64,000 bases of DNA from Crocinitomicaceae bacterium. GTDB lineage: Bacteria > Bacteroidota > Bacteroidia > Flavobacteriales_D > Crocinitomicaceae. The notes below the pieces were generated by a model that worked only from the letters and a program-made list of their open reading frames with translations, did not search any database and was not told where the DNA came from. Below, one piece after another: positions 26,198 to 35,871 of this stretch; position 1 is the first letter of the stretch, and each line of letters begins with the position of its first letter. Both the position numbers and the translations under genes were made by a program. The stretch is taken from positions 1 through 64,000 of the forward strand of contig JAKVAQ010000004.1 in the NCBI GenBank assembly GCA_022447665.1, written 5' to 3'.

Positions 26198-26957
26198 ACA
26201 GCGCTTACTCGGAAGGGAGAATCTTAAGTCCCTATTTGCGAATGGCTCCAAGCCAGATGAGAGCAATTTTGAAAGCCTCATAAATTCATTCGTGAATAGA
26301 TTGGACGATGGAATCTCCAAAACTAAAGAAGATGGTTTACTGCTCGTACCAGATCAAGAAACCTCAGACAAACTGCTAAGCTTTTACAAGCTAATTGATG
26401 ATGAATACCCTGAGTGGAGCATGGCCTTGGACATTAATGACAAGGGCAAAGGGCTAAACTTCGTTAAGATTGATGAAAATGATAGCTCATCTAAATTCTA
26501 TTTGCACAAAACAGGAAATGTTGGTATTTCCACTATGGACCCTAAAACTAAATTAGAGGTTAATGGAATTTTAGGAACAAAAAGCAGGGTCGGAACTTAT
26601 AAAATCGGAAAAGTTCCAGCAGACGGTCAGTGGCACGATATTCTTGAAGGACTAAATGGTAGCCATGGATTTGAAATAGTAGCGCACGTTGGTAAGCCAA
26701 AATCAGGTAAACACGCATTACTCCATGCCAATGCACTTTCTACCTTCGGAAAATCAAAAAATAGAATAAATACTACCCAGGCACATTATGGATGGTTCTG
26801 GAACAAGATGTCTATAAAATGGACCGGTTCTACATTTGATTATGGAATGAAAATAAGATCTCGCTCAAATTATGGCGAGAATCAATACATAAAATATTGC
26901 ATTAGCACTTTATGGGATAACGACATTATGCAGTTATTCTCTGAAATGAAAGATTAA
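26181..26957 (+). CDS. fibre-like baseplate protein, candidate receptor binder
   Basis: This 258-residue protein starts inside the J-like gene. Residues 1-65 (RLLGRENLKSLFANGSKPDE) look like a baseplate-attachment helix segment. Residues about 110-135 hold GNVGISTMDPKTKLEVNG, the repeat-like motif seen before trimeric tail-fibre and adhesin heads. The remaining 130 residues form an aromatic, beta-rich head (HYGWFWNKMSIKWTGSTFDY). Similar short proteins in phage tails and eCIS contact the target or decorate the baseplate. It lies between the two large baseplate genes. No dedicated long Pvc13-type fibre gene is visible elsewhere, so this is the best candidate for target recognition; that is inference. 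Confidence 0.65.
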   Translation: MEKKNKQRLLGRENLKSLFANGSKPDESNFESLINSFVNRLDDGISKTKEDGLLLVPDQETSDKLLSFYKLIDDEYPEWSMALDINDKGKGLNFVKIDENDSSSKFYLHKTGNVGISTMDPKTKLEVNGILGTKSRVGTYKIGKVPADGQWHDILEGLNGSHGFEIVAHVGKPKSGKHALLHANALSTFGKSKNRINTTQAHYGWFWNKMSIKWTGSTFDYGMKIRSRSNYGENQYIKYCISTLWDNDIMQLFSEMKD

Positions 26958-26959
26958 AG

Positions 26960-29845
26960 TTGGCGGAAGAGAAAGGATATATCGAAAAAAAGAAAAGTGG
27001 TTCTGGAATTCACCAAGAGCTCTTTGCTGAAGGCATTGAAATTCTTCAAAAGCTATCTGGTAAAAAGTGGACAGACTATAATCATCACGATCCAGGGATT
27101 ACACTACTAGAATCAACCGTATATGCCATGACAGAATTGGATTATAAGTCCAATAATAAAATGAGAGATCTTCTGATCAAAGAACCCGAACACAAACTTC
27201 AATCCGGTGATAATGGAATGTTCGTAGCAGGAGATATTCTAACAACCAACCCTGTAACTATTGATGATTTAAGAAAGATAATAGTAGACAGGGTTCCTTC
27301 AGTGAAAAATGTATGGGTATCCAATCTATCCACAACACATACGTTCAAAGATGCCGAAGTTGAATTAAAAAGTATCAGTGGTCTCTATTCAGTAAATGTC
27401 GAAATAGAATACGTTTCTAAGGAATTATTCAAACAAGAAAAAAGTATTGTTCAGGAACGTATAAAGTCAATTTTTGAAGAACACCGAAATATCTGTGAAT
27501 TGCTCTATGATATTAATGTATTCGATCCATATGAAATTAAGTTTCGAGTTGACCTTAATATCGAGGAAACGGCCAATGGCGAAAGCCTTTTAGCAGAAGC
27601 TATTAATCTTCTTAATGCAAATTTATCTCAAGAAGTACAGTTTAAATCCTTATGGGAAATAGAAAATGATTACGCTGTTGAAGATATATTTAATGGACCA
27701 AAATTGAACAATGGCTTCGTACTTGACAGTTCATTAAAAGACCGAGTTCAGAAGGTCGATATACTTGAACTCATTAACCTTATTGGAAGTATTGGAGGTA
27801 TAATAAGCGTCAACTCCCTTGAAATTCTTCATCAACCCAATGGGCCAAAAACCGAATGGGTAGAACTCGATAAAGATTTTATAGAAATTCCTGAATATCA
27901 TTTTCCTAGTCTCAGAATTCCTGAAAAGAATGAAGACGTCGTTTTCAGAACTGCGGGACTTCGCTACCATGCCGATATGAATGAGGTGATAAATGAATTG
28001 GCCTACATAGAATCCGTAAAATACGGCAACTTAAAATCAGGTAGTAAAAAGTCTAATGAACTTGAAATACCAGAAGGAGATTACCTAAATATAGAATCGT
28101 ATTATCCTGTACGTCATCACCTTCCAGATCATTATGGAGTAGGTCAAAATGGATTAATTACTGGACTTGAGGACAAACGCTATGCTCAGGCAAATCAGTT
28201 AAAGTCTTATTTAATGCCTATTGACCAGGTCATGGCCAATATGCTCAAGCAAATAGCTAACGTTAATGAACTATACGATGTTTCTGAGAACAATTTAAAC
28301 TCCTATTATAATCAAGCGCTTGAAGACACAGAAGAGCATTTACATTTATTGGATGTTGACCGAAAACTGAAAAAGCGTGATCAGCTGCACGATTGGCATG
28401 ATAAACTAAACGAACTTGACAGAAAATACGATACGCATAACACCGATCGTTTTGAGAGAGTTTCGAATGATTTACTAGCGCGATTTAGCGAAAAGTACCC
28501 TTCCTATTCTCTCTCTAAATCATATAGTCAGCTCTATCCATTCTTGACCCAAACAGAAATATCAAAGAAGATTCTAAAAGCAAAGCGAGCCTATATTAAT
28601 GACTACGATTCCATAAGTTACAACCGCGGAAAATCATGCGATTATCGCGCTTTAGGACATGCAATAATTAACGGGGATGAAGATAATCAAGGCCTTCCAG
28701 GAATAGTTCAAAAAATGGCAAGCCTTATTGATATTAAAAATGCTGCAGTGCGGTCTTTGTGTAAAACTGTGGAAGATTCTGGTATTAGTATTTATCAGGC
28801 GGATGAATCAATAGACGAAAAACTGAAAGAATTGAACATCAAGGATGATGAAGAAACGAGAATGTCAATCCAAGAATACCCATCATTCCTGGAGGAGGAA
28901 TTAGAGATTAAAGATGGATTCTTTTTCCATTCATCTCCAAACGACCTTCTCAATGATGTAATGAGGTATGGGATTAATGCAAATAATTACGTCCTAAAAC
29001 ACCTGCAAAAGCAAAGAAAAAAAATATCTCAGGTTTGGTTGAATTATGAAGACTCTTCTCTTCTTATTCATGCCAATAAAAAGGGGAAAAAAGCGCAAGA
29101 ATTCTTAGATAAATGTGTTGAAACATTACGGAATGTAAATGAGAATTCAGAGGGCATTTTCTTCGTTGAAAGAATGCTATTGTTGCCCAAATTAAATGAA
29201 AACAACTTCGGGTTTAGCATCGATCTTTCACAGTTTAATATTTCTATTGGACTAGAAAATAAAGAACTTGAATCTATTGGAGAAAGACATAAAACCCTCG
29301 GTAAAATCCTAAACGGTCTTATTACTGGGAATATAGAGCTTAGCATTTCAGAACATGTAAATTCCTATAGGCTAGAAATAATTCATGAAAGTAAAGTGCT
29401 TGCAGTATCAAGAGAGCAGGTGCAAAAAAATGAACTAGGCAGCTTTGTAAAGCAAGTAGATAGTATTCTACCTATGTTTAAAGAAATGTCGTTGTCTTCC
29501 CTTCGATCGTTTGTTAAGTCGATTCAAAAATGGGTTTACTACGGAACAGAAAAAGTTAATGAAGAATTCTTCACTTCTAAAATCAGCTTTGTCATGCCTT
29601 CTTGGCCTACAAGATTCCAAGATGCGAATTTTAAAGAGTTCTTTTCAGGATTAATTTATAAGGAACTCCCTATTCATTTGGTAGCTCAGGATTACTGGTT
29701 GAATTTTAACGAAATGAAAAAGTTCGAAGCAATCTATATACCTTGGATTGAAAGCTTCGCGAATGATATTAAAACACAGAAAGAAAGTTCGTTAGAATTG
29801 GTGAAATTCATTCAATTATTGGATCAAACGCTGGATGCAAAATAA
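26960..29845 (+). CDS. second large baseplate protein (Pvc12-like)
   Basis: This 961-residue protein starts at a TTG two bases after the preceding stop. Its opening motif TDYNHHDPGITLLESTVYAM is the hallmark of Pvc12/gp7-like baseplate wedge proteins (compare the DYNxHDPG pattern). The central and C-terminal parts are long helical and beta segments without separate known domains. It is typically paired with the J-like Pvc11 protein in each wedge. Its 3' end overlaps the tape-measure gene by 11 bases. The use of TTG in a highly packed operon suggests coupled translation. Confidence 0.85.
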   Translation: MAEEKGYIEKKKSGSGIHQELFAEGIEILQKLSGKKWTDYNHHDPGITLLESTVYAMTELDYKSNNKMRDLLIKEPEHKLQSGDNGMFVAGDILTTNPVTIDDLRKIIVDRVPSVKNVWVSNLSTTHTFKDAEVELKSISGLYSVNVEIEYVSKELFKQEKSIVQERIKSIFEEHRNICELLYDINVFDPYEIKFRVDLNIEETANGESLLAEAINLLNANLSQEVQFKSLWEIENDYAVEDIFNGPKLNNGFVLDSSLKDRVQKVDILELINLIGSIGGIISVNSLEILHQPNGPKTEWVELDKDFIEIPEYHFPSLRIPEKNEDVVFRTAGLRYHADMNEVINELAYIESVKYGNLKSGSKKSNELEIPEGDYLNIESYYPVRHHLPDHYGVGQNGLITGLEDKRYAQANQLKSYLMPIDQVMANMLKQIANVNELYDVSENNLNSYYNQALEDTEEHLHLLDVDRKLKKRDQLHDWHDKLNELDRKYDTHNTDRFERVSNDLLARFSEKYPSYSLSKSYSQLYPFLTQTEISKKILKAKRAYINDYDSISYNRGKSCDYRALGHAIINGDEDNQGLPGIVQKMASLIDIKNAAVRSLCKTVEDSGISIYQADESIDEKLKELNIKDDEETRMSIQEYPSFLEEELEIKDGFFFHSSPNDLLNDVMRYGINANNYVLKHLQKQRKKISQVWLNYEDSSLLIHANKKGKKAQEFLDKCVETLRNVNENSEGIFFVERMLLLPKLNENNFGFSIDLSQFNISIGLENKELESIGERHKTLGKILNGLITGNIELSISEHVNSYRLEIIHESKVLAVSREQVQKNELGSFVKQVDSILPMFKEMSLSSLRSFVKSIQKWVYYGTEKVNEEFFTSKISFVMPSWPTRFQDANFKEFFSGLIYKELPIHLVAQDYWLNFNEMKKFEAIYIPWIESFANDIKTQKESSLELVKFIQLLDQTLDAK

Positions 29846-32800
29846 TGAGCTGAACCATATTATTAAGTCTCAAACGTTCCAGTTAGATCTTTCAGACAGG
29901 GAACGTACATCTGAATTTTTCGATCGTGTTAAAACAGTTTACTACAATTCAGCAATAGCAATTATTGATAGGATTCTAACAGAAAATAGTGTTGATGGAA
30001 AAACCTTTAAGCTTGATTTAGTTGAGCTCGACTTAGGTACTATAAATCCTGATAATTTTGAGTATGAATTAGGTTTGCGACTAGAGGAAGCTTTACTAGA
30101 GTTTTTCAGAGGGGCCTTTGCTCCCAATGGTCAACTCAAAGTGGGTACAACAGTTACCCAGGGAGAGAATTTCTTAAAACAATTCGATACTTTCCTTAAA
30201 AATGGTCACTTCGATTGGAACGTAAAAACGACATTAAAAGCTGTTGATCTTGCAGACACTTTAATAAATAATTCTCCATCTGAGGTCGCCAGTATTATCA
30301 ATAAAAATGTCGGTTACGAGGACGTACGTAGACGTATAATCTTCCAATTTGATGACGAGACCATTTCGGATTTTGTACGGTTAAGTAAAGGGAGTATTGG
30401 TGAAGAAATCTTAGGATATAGACAAGAAATAAATAAGGATCAAAGCAAACATAAAAGAGTTGATGCCTCGGAAGATAAATTCAGGGTAGCACTCTGGGAT
30501 ATAACACTGGCCTATTTGTATTTAGAAGTCTCTAGTTACCACGGTAGAAAACAGTTCTTATCCTTCTATTTTAGAAAAATAGCACACCGCTATAAACTTG
30601 ATTACGAAAGCTTGTTAAAAACTGTTTTCCAAGGGATTAATAAGTACAGCGAAAAAATGTCGGTAGATGCAGATTTTGCAGAAATCATCAAAGAGTTAAT
30701 GGATGAATTTGACCTTCCAGACCAAGAAAATGCTGCGCTTAATAGTTATGATTTTGAAGCAATTCGTTTTGGGCTCGATTATGTATTTACCAGAGGTATT
30801 TTCCTTAGTGATTCTAGCTTAAATAATTTTCAGTCGCTAAATGAAAGAATTGCTCTAGAGCTAAAAAAACGTACAACAGAAACTATTGCGTTTTTCGAAG
30901 ATGTAATTAACGATATTTCCAAAAGAAGAAATCTCTTACTCCTTCTGAATTCAGAAAACATAAATTTCATATCCGAAAGAGCAGAAAATAAAGAAATTTC
31001 AGAACGAAGAGAAATCGTAGATCATATTCTAGGAATGACGGATGGATCCACAGATTTAAAGCGCAGAATTCTCCCAATTCTTGAAGGCGAAAAAGGGACC
31101 ATTATACTGACAGCCTTAACGGCTAATCCATATGATAAATCTTATGTCTATAACTACATTCTAAAATCTGTCTTAGATCATACAGGACTAGAACGTGAGG
31201 TAAAATCAAAATTTAGAAGAAAACTTTGGAAATCATTCTCAACCAATGAACGCCATAAATTGAAAAGTATTTCTGCCCTCTGGAAAGAGCACGATGAATT
31301 GGATTTACCGAAAGAAAAAGGCCTTAAAAAAATCGTCCATTCAAAACGAAATGATGTGGATCTTTTACAGGATTTATTCGATCACTACTCAAAAAACAAC
31401 TTTGATAAAAGGTCGCTAATTACCTCCTTAATAGAGTTAGATTTTGAGAAAAATCACGCCATCACTCTCGTTTCAAAACTAGAATTATCATTAAAACTTC
31501 AATCAGAATTTCGAAAAGAATACCTCAAAAGCGATTCTTCTTTCTTAAGGAGTATGAAGATACTTGCTCAATTGAATTTAGATTCTTTGGAGAATTGGTC
31601 AATGCATTATTCAAAACTTTTAAATCACTTTAACGATATTATTTCTAAAGAACAAGAAGCGTCGCATTCGCTTGACATAATCAAAAAAGAACTGGAAATA
31701 TTTAAAGCACGATGGAAAGTTTTTAATGATGAATTTTACCAACGAGCAAGTCGTGAACTCGAGCGAAGTAATGCAATCAAAACTAAAAGAGAGCGCCGTG
31801 ATCAGGAGTACATATTAACTGCCGAACAGGAGAATAGAATTAAATCCCTTTTAATCAATGTAGATAATTTTAGCACAAAAAAAGTAGCTGATGTACTTGA
31901 AAAGGTGGCAGATGAAATTGGCATTTCTTCCAAAGAAGTAACGCGATTGATTTATAAGTCGTTGATAAAAGATTATTCTTTAAGTGGACTATCAGCATCA
32001 TATCCTGCAGCAAGCATAGAAGAACTATATAATAGTATTTCTAAAATTCAATTTGAGCAGGACGAACACAATATAACAGTCTTCAATAAGTTACGCGCAG
32101 TTTTGCCTGACTTGTCAAATGCGGCGGCAGATGAGTTAAAAGAAGTTATTGAAAAACGTAACGCAGCACAAAATTTAATTTCTCCTTTAAAAACCATTAT
32201 CCAAGCTTACGATCAGGTGAATGATGATAATCAAGAAGCTCAAGAAAATATTGAATTTCGATTATTGCAACATTGGTTAATACAAACGGAGAAAACTTTT
32301 AGTGGATGGAATTTTACTAAAGATCAATCAAAAGCATTATTGCAGGAAATTAAGTTGCTTTCAAAAGAACAAAAGGTATCCTTTAAATCACTTAGCGATC
32401 AAATAATTAAACTGTTAAAGACAAGAACACTATTAAATCCGTTTCAAAACGATTTATTGAATTTGTTAATCAAAGAATCTGAAGAAATCCTACTCAAAAA
32501 AGATATTGAAAAAGATCAAAGCGCAATCAATACCAACCTCGTCGAGGCCTATATTCTAAGAGGTTATTTACCTGATTGGTACCAGAAAAACGATCTTGAC
32601 CATATCATCGATTTAATTCGAAATGAAATTAAGACTCACCCCAAAAAAATAGCTACTCTTTTTAATCAGATCTCCAACCACAAAGAAATATTTAGGAAGG
32701 ACAATTTCTTGAAGCTCATTCGAGTATTGAACGAGAATCACATTCAACGATTTTACCAGAACGTTATAATTGCAGAGAAATTCTTTGAGCAAAACTTTAA

Positions 32801-34145
32801 ATCGCTTTATGGTGTAACCGAGAACACAATTCAGTTTCTTAGAAGAAGAATTCTATTACATGGTATTGAAACATCATTTAATAGCGAGTCTGAAACTTTT
32901 TTTAAGCGATTAAAATTTATGTCTCATAGAAAGACCAAGCTTCCCGAGAAAAGCGTTGAAAGAATGATTTACTACGCTGAAAACAATCTTAATCGCAGAT
33001 CACCTAACCTCATTTTTTGGAACGCTCGTTTTGAATCAAAGGAAGACCTCGTTGAAGAGTTGAAAAATGAAGCGCAAGGCTCAGATTTTTCTATTTCCTG
33101 GATTGATTTATTAACTGATAAACGACCATTAAGTGCGGATCAATCAGAAATATTTAAGCGGTTGAGTACCCTAATTCGAAAAGACATAATTGAAAGTGAA
33201 GCTTTCTATTCAGTGCTCAATGATGAAATCATCCGGAAAAAGCTAGTTGAGAATAGTTCCAAAAATTTCATTTTCGAAATCATTCAACCTAAGCTTAATT
33301 CTAGAACAACAAACTCTGTGAAACACTCGCTTTCATTATTGGAGAAGTACCAAAATATATTAAGCATAAAACAATCAAAAGAACTTGAGGAGAACTGGTT
33401 AAATGCAGTGCTGCGACTTCTCGCACATGGGACCATTCAGAACCTGAATCCTGAAGAATGGAAAACGCTTTTTTATCGAACATTGAATATCACTTTGGGT
33501 AAAAAAGGACTTGAAGAATTAACCGATAAGTCGAGTGAATTTGATGAAGAAGAGAAGAAACTTATTACTCAAACAAAGGAAGAAGTTGAAAAAGTAAAAA
33601 ACGAAGAAGAGACCATTGAGGAGGAAGAGACTAAGGAAGATCTTGGCAATATTTTCGTCAAAAACGCAGGGGTGGTTATTCTTGCACCATATTTTACGCG
33701 ACTATTTGATCGTATAGGACTGTTGAGTAATGGTGCATTTACCGATGAAGACGCAAGAGCCAAAGCAATTTGCTGTACACATTTTCTTGCTACAGGAAAA
33801 TTACCAGAGGCCGAAAACGAATTGGTACTTAACAAAATATTATGTGGAGCCGATATTCGAACCTCTATTAATTTAATAAGTAACGTCACTGAGGAGGAAA
33901 TTGAAATCATGAATGGTTTACTTAATGCAATTACCCAACAATGGACTCCATTAAAAAACACCTCTATTGAAGGGTTACGGGATTCGTTCTTGAATAGAGA
34001 TGGAAGAATAGGTGAAGATGATGAGTACTTTTATCTTAAAGTTGAAATAAAGGCTTTTGATATGCTTATTGATCAACTTCCATGGAGCATAAACTTAATT
34101 AAGAGCTCTTTAATGACCAAACCTTTAAATGTTGAATGGAGGTAA
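29835..34145 (+). CDS. contractile injection system tape measure protein (Pvc14-like)
   Basis: This 1436-residue, very charged and mostly helical protein is the largest product of the locus. The N-terminus (HIIKSQTFQLDLSDRERTSE, then VELDLGTINPDNFEYELG) and the C-terminus (GVVILAPYFTRLFDRIGLL, THFLATGKLPEAEN, LVLNKILCGADI) are those of the CIS tape-measure family. Near 1245-1275 there is a Glu/Lys-rich linker before the C-terminal domain. In known systems this protein runs inside the tube and sets particle length. The start overlaps the preceding gene by 11 bases and the end overlaps the ATPase gene by 10 bases. Confidence 0.9.
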   Translation: MQNNELNHIIKSQTFQLDLSDRERTSEFFDRVKTVYYNSAIAIIDRILTENSVDGKTFKLDLVELDLGTINPDNFEYELGLRLEEALLEFFRGAFAPNGQLKVGTTVTQGENFLKQFDTFLKNGHFDWNVKTTLKAVDLADTLINNSPSEVASIINKNVGYEDVRRRIIFQFDDETISDFVRLSKGSIGEEILGYRQEINKDQSKHKRVDASEDKFRVALWDITLAYLYLEVSSYHGRKQFLSFYFRKIAHRYKLDYESLLKTVFQGINKYSEKMSVDADFAEIIKELMDEFDLPDQENAALNSYDFEAIRFGLDYVFTRGIFLSDSSLNNFQSLNERIALELKKRTTETIAFFEDVINDISKRRNLLLLLNSENINFISERAENKEISERREIVDHILGMTDGSTDLKRRILPILEGEKGTIILTALTANPYDKSYVYNYILKSVLDHTGLEREVKSKFRRKLWKSFSTNERHKLKSISALWKEHDELDLPKEKGLKKIVHSKRNDVDLLQDLFDHYSKNNFDKRSLITSLIELDFEKNHAITLVSKLELSLKLQSEFRKEYLKSDSSFLRSMKILAQLNLDSLENWSMHYSKLLNHFNDIISKEQEASHSLDIIKKELEIFKARWKVFNDEFYQRASRELERSNAIKTKRERRDQEYILTAEQENRIKSLLINVDNFSTKKVADVLEKVADEIGISSKEVTRLIYKSLIKDYSLSGLSASYPAASIEELYNSISKIQFEQDEHNITVFNKLRAVLPDLSNAAADELKEVIEKRNAAQNLISPLKTIIQAYDQVNDDNQEAQENIEFRLLQHWLIQTEKTFSGWNFTKDQSKALLQEIKLLSKEQKVSFKSLSDQIIKLLKTRTLLNPFQNDLLNLLIKESEEILLKKDIEKDQSAINTNLVEAYILRGYLPDWYQKNDLDHIIDLIRNEIKTHPKKIATLFNQISNHKEIFRKDNFLKLIRVLNENHIQRFYQNVIIAEKFFEQNFKSLYGVTENTIQFLRRRILLHGIETSFNSESETFFKRLKFMSHRKTKLPEKSVERMIYYAENNLNRRSPNLIFWNARFESKEDLVEELKNEAQGSDFSISWIDLLTDKRPLSADQSEIFKRLSTLIRKDIIESEAFYSVLNDEIIRKKLVENSSKNFIFEIIQPKLNSRTTNSVKHSLSLLEKYQNILSIKQSKELEENWLNAVLRLLAHGTIQNLNPEEWKTLFYRTLNITLGKKGLEELTDKSSEFDEEEKKLITQTKEEVEKVKNEEETIEEEETKEDLGNIFVKNAGVVILAPYFTRLFDRIGLLSNGAFTDEDARAKAICCTHFLATGKLPEAENELVLNKILCGADIRTSINLISNVTEEEIEIMNGLLNAITQQWTPLKNTSIEGLRDSFLNRDGRIGEDDEYFYLKVEIKAFDMLIDQLPWSINLIKSSLMTKPLNVEWR

Positions 34146-35476
34146 TTAACAACATAAAATACCAATCATTGGAAGATGATATGCTATGGCTTGATAAGGT
34201 CGTAGATGTCGCTTTGAGTTTATATTTCAAAAATGAAAGCGATTACAATTCTGTCTTAGAAGTGATTCCTCCGGAAATTTCAGACGATAGTTTTTATAAT
34301 GAATTCCTAAGAAAGCATAACCTCAATGCTGAAGAACGACTCGTTTTACTCCTAGCTTTAGCTCCTATTTTAAAGCCTCAAAGCTTGGATATTTTTAAAA
34401 TAAAGAACAAAAACTTGAATACTGAGTTTTCGGAATTTGGAGGGATTAAAGAGGGAGCTAAAAATACCTTTATTCCAACTCTTGAAACGGCCATTTTCAT
34501 CTTAGGTGGTGATAATATTTCAAGAAGAATAGAATTATTTAACAAGTTCAATTTTCAAAATCCACTCTTTGCTAAAGGAATTCTTTTGAAGGATAAAGAA
34601 AAGAGAGAAATAGCAGATCAAACCCTTCGTTTATCTCAGGATATTCTAGACTTTATTCTAACAGGTAAAACTTCAATGCCTGAATTTGGGTCAAAGTTTC
34701 CCGCCCAAGAAATCCAATCCAAACTTGATTGGGAGGATTTAGTCGTTAATGATTCCGTTAAAATTTCGTTGAGTGAAATTCAAGACTGGCTAAGTTATCG
34801 TGATGTAATACTTGATGAATGGGAGCTAAAAAATTCACTTAAAAGAGGCTATAGGGCATTGTTTTATGGACCTCCTGGTACAGGGAAAACTTTGGCCGCT
34901 ACATTGATTGGAAAATCCTGTGACCGTTCTGTTTTTAGAATTGACTTGTCAATGGTAGTTTCAAAATATATTGGAGAGACAGAAAAGAACTTGGCCGGAC
35001 TGTTTGATATTGCTGAGGGAAAAGAATGGATCTTATTTTTTGACGAGGCTGATTCATTATTTGGTAAAAGAACGCAAGCAAAAGGTTCTAATGATCGGTA
35101 TGCGAATCAAGAGATCTCCTATCTGCTACAAAGAATCGAAGACTATCAAGGTTTAGTGATCTTAGCCACCAATCTTAAAGACAATATTGATGAGGCATTT
35201 GGTCGTCGATTCCAAACTACTGTTCAGTTCAACAAACCTGGCGAAAAGGAACGAGCTAAACTTTGGGATAACTATATTTTTTCCAAATTTGAATTGGATA
35301 ATGATGTGGATAAATCAGCGATTATAAACGAGTACGAAATTACCGGAGGAGAATTGATTAATATCCTTCGCTTTTGTTCTATACGTGCGGCTAAAAGGAA
35401 CGCAAGAAACTTAAATAACTCAGATATTCTCGCCGGAATTAAAAGGGAATATGCTAAAACAAATAAAACTTTTTAA
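34136..35476 (+). CDS. AAA+ ATPase of the eCIS (Pvc15-like)
   Basis: This 446-residue ATPase has a system-specific N-terminal domain (about 1-220) and one AAA+ module. It has Walker A GPPGTGKT (245-252), Walker B LFFDEADSLFGKR with Asp303/Glu304, sensor LATNLKDNIDEAF and an arginine-finger-like FGRRFQT. It is the conserved eCIS ATPase, required for assembly or cargo loading in characterised particles. It differs from T6SS ClpV, which is a double-ring Hsp100 that recycles sheaths, so a single-use particle is implied. The start lies within the tape-measure gene, and the PAAR-like gene follows after 2 bases. Confidence 0.92.
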   Translation: MEVINNIKYQSLEDDMLWLDKVVDVALSLYFKNESDYNSVLEVIPPEISDDSFYNEFLRKHNLNAEERLVLLLALAPILKPQSLDIFKIKNKNLNTEFSEFGGIKEGAKNTFIPTLETAIFILGGDNISRRIELFNKFNFQNPLFAKGILLKDKEKREIADQTLRLSQDILDFILTGKTSMPEFGSKFPAQEIQSKLDWEDLVVNDSVKISLSEIQDWLSYRDVILDEWELKNSLKRGYRALFYGPPGTGKTLAATLIGKSCDRSVFRIDLSMVVSKYIGETEKNLAGLFDIAEGKEWILFFDEADSLFGKRTQAKGSNDRYANQEISYLLQRIEDYQGLVILATNLKDNIDEAFGRRFQTTVQFNKPGEKERAKLWDNYIFSKFELDNDVDKSAIINEYEITGGELINILRFCSIRAAKRNARNLNNSDILAGIKREYAKTNKTF

Positions 35477-35478
35477 AA

Positions 35479-35871
35479 ATGGGTAAGTGTGTTTGTATGG
35501 GAGCTCAAATTCAATGTTCCTTCGGAACTTCTCCAGGGAACTTAACTGTGCTTCCAACTGGACGCGTAAATACAGCTAAAATGCCGGGGGCTACTGTAAT
35601 GGATAATATTCCAATGATGAATATACTCCCTTTTGGTCAGTGTTCATCTCCTTCCAACCCAATGGTCGCTGCTGCAACCGCGGCAGCCCTAGGAGTATTA
35701 ACCCCTCAACCATGTATTCCAGCTACAGTGGCACCTTGGTCGCCCGGCTCACCCACGGTAAAAATTGGTAATATGGCTGCTCTTGATGAAGGAGACACAT
35801 TAATGTGTTTATGGGCTGGACAAATCACTATAAACGATCCTGGGCAACAAGATGTATCACAAGACAATTAA
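35479..35871 (+). CDS. DUF4280 PAAR-like spike tip protein (Pvc10-like)
   Basis: This 130-residue DUF4280 protein begins CVCMGAQIQCSFGTSPG and continues with NPMVAAATAAALGVLTPQPC and IPATVAPWSPGSPTVKIGN. These Cys- and Gly/Pro-rich short strands are typical of PAAR-like caps that sharpen the VgrG-type needle, with cysteines (Cys4, Cys6, Cys13 and later ones) as possible metal ligands. It is placed at the end of the operon rather than next to gp25 as in PVC. The stop codon shares a base with the next start (TAATG), so the following secreted protein is part of the same transcript. Confidence 0.9.
   Translation: MGKCVCMGAQIQCSFGTSPGNLTVLPTGRVNTAKMPGATVMDNIPMMNILPFGQCSSPSNPMVAAATAAALGVLTPQPCIPATVAPWSPGSPTVKIGNMAALDEGDTLMCLWAGQITINDPGQQDVSQDN

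Noticed and set aside
35805-35870. Extended start for the secreted protein after the PAAR-like gene
   Set aside because: It overlaps the PAAR-like coding region and puts non-signal residues before a clear signal peptide.
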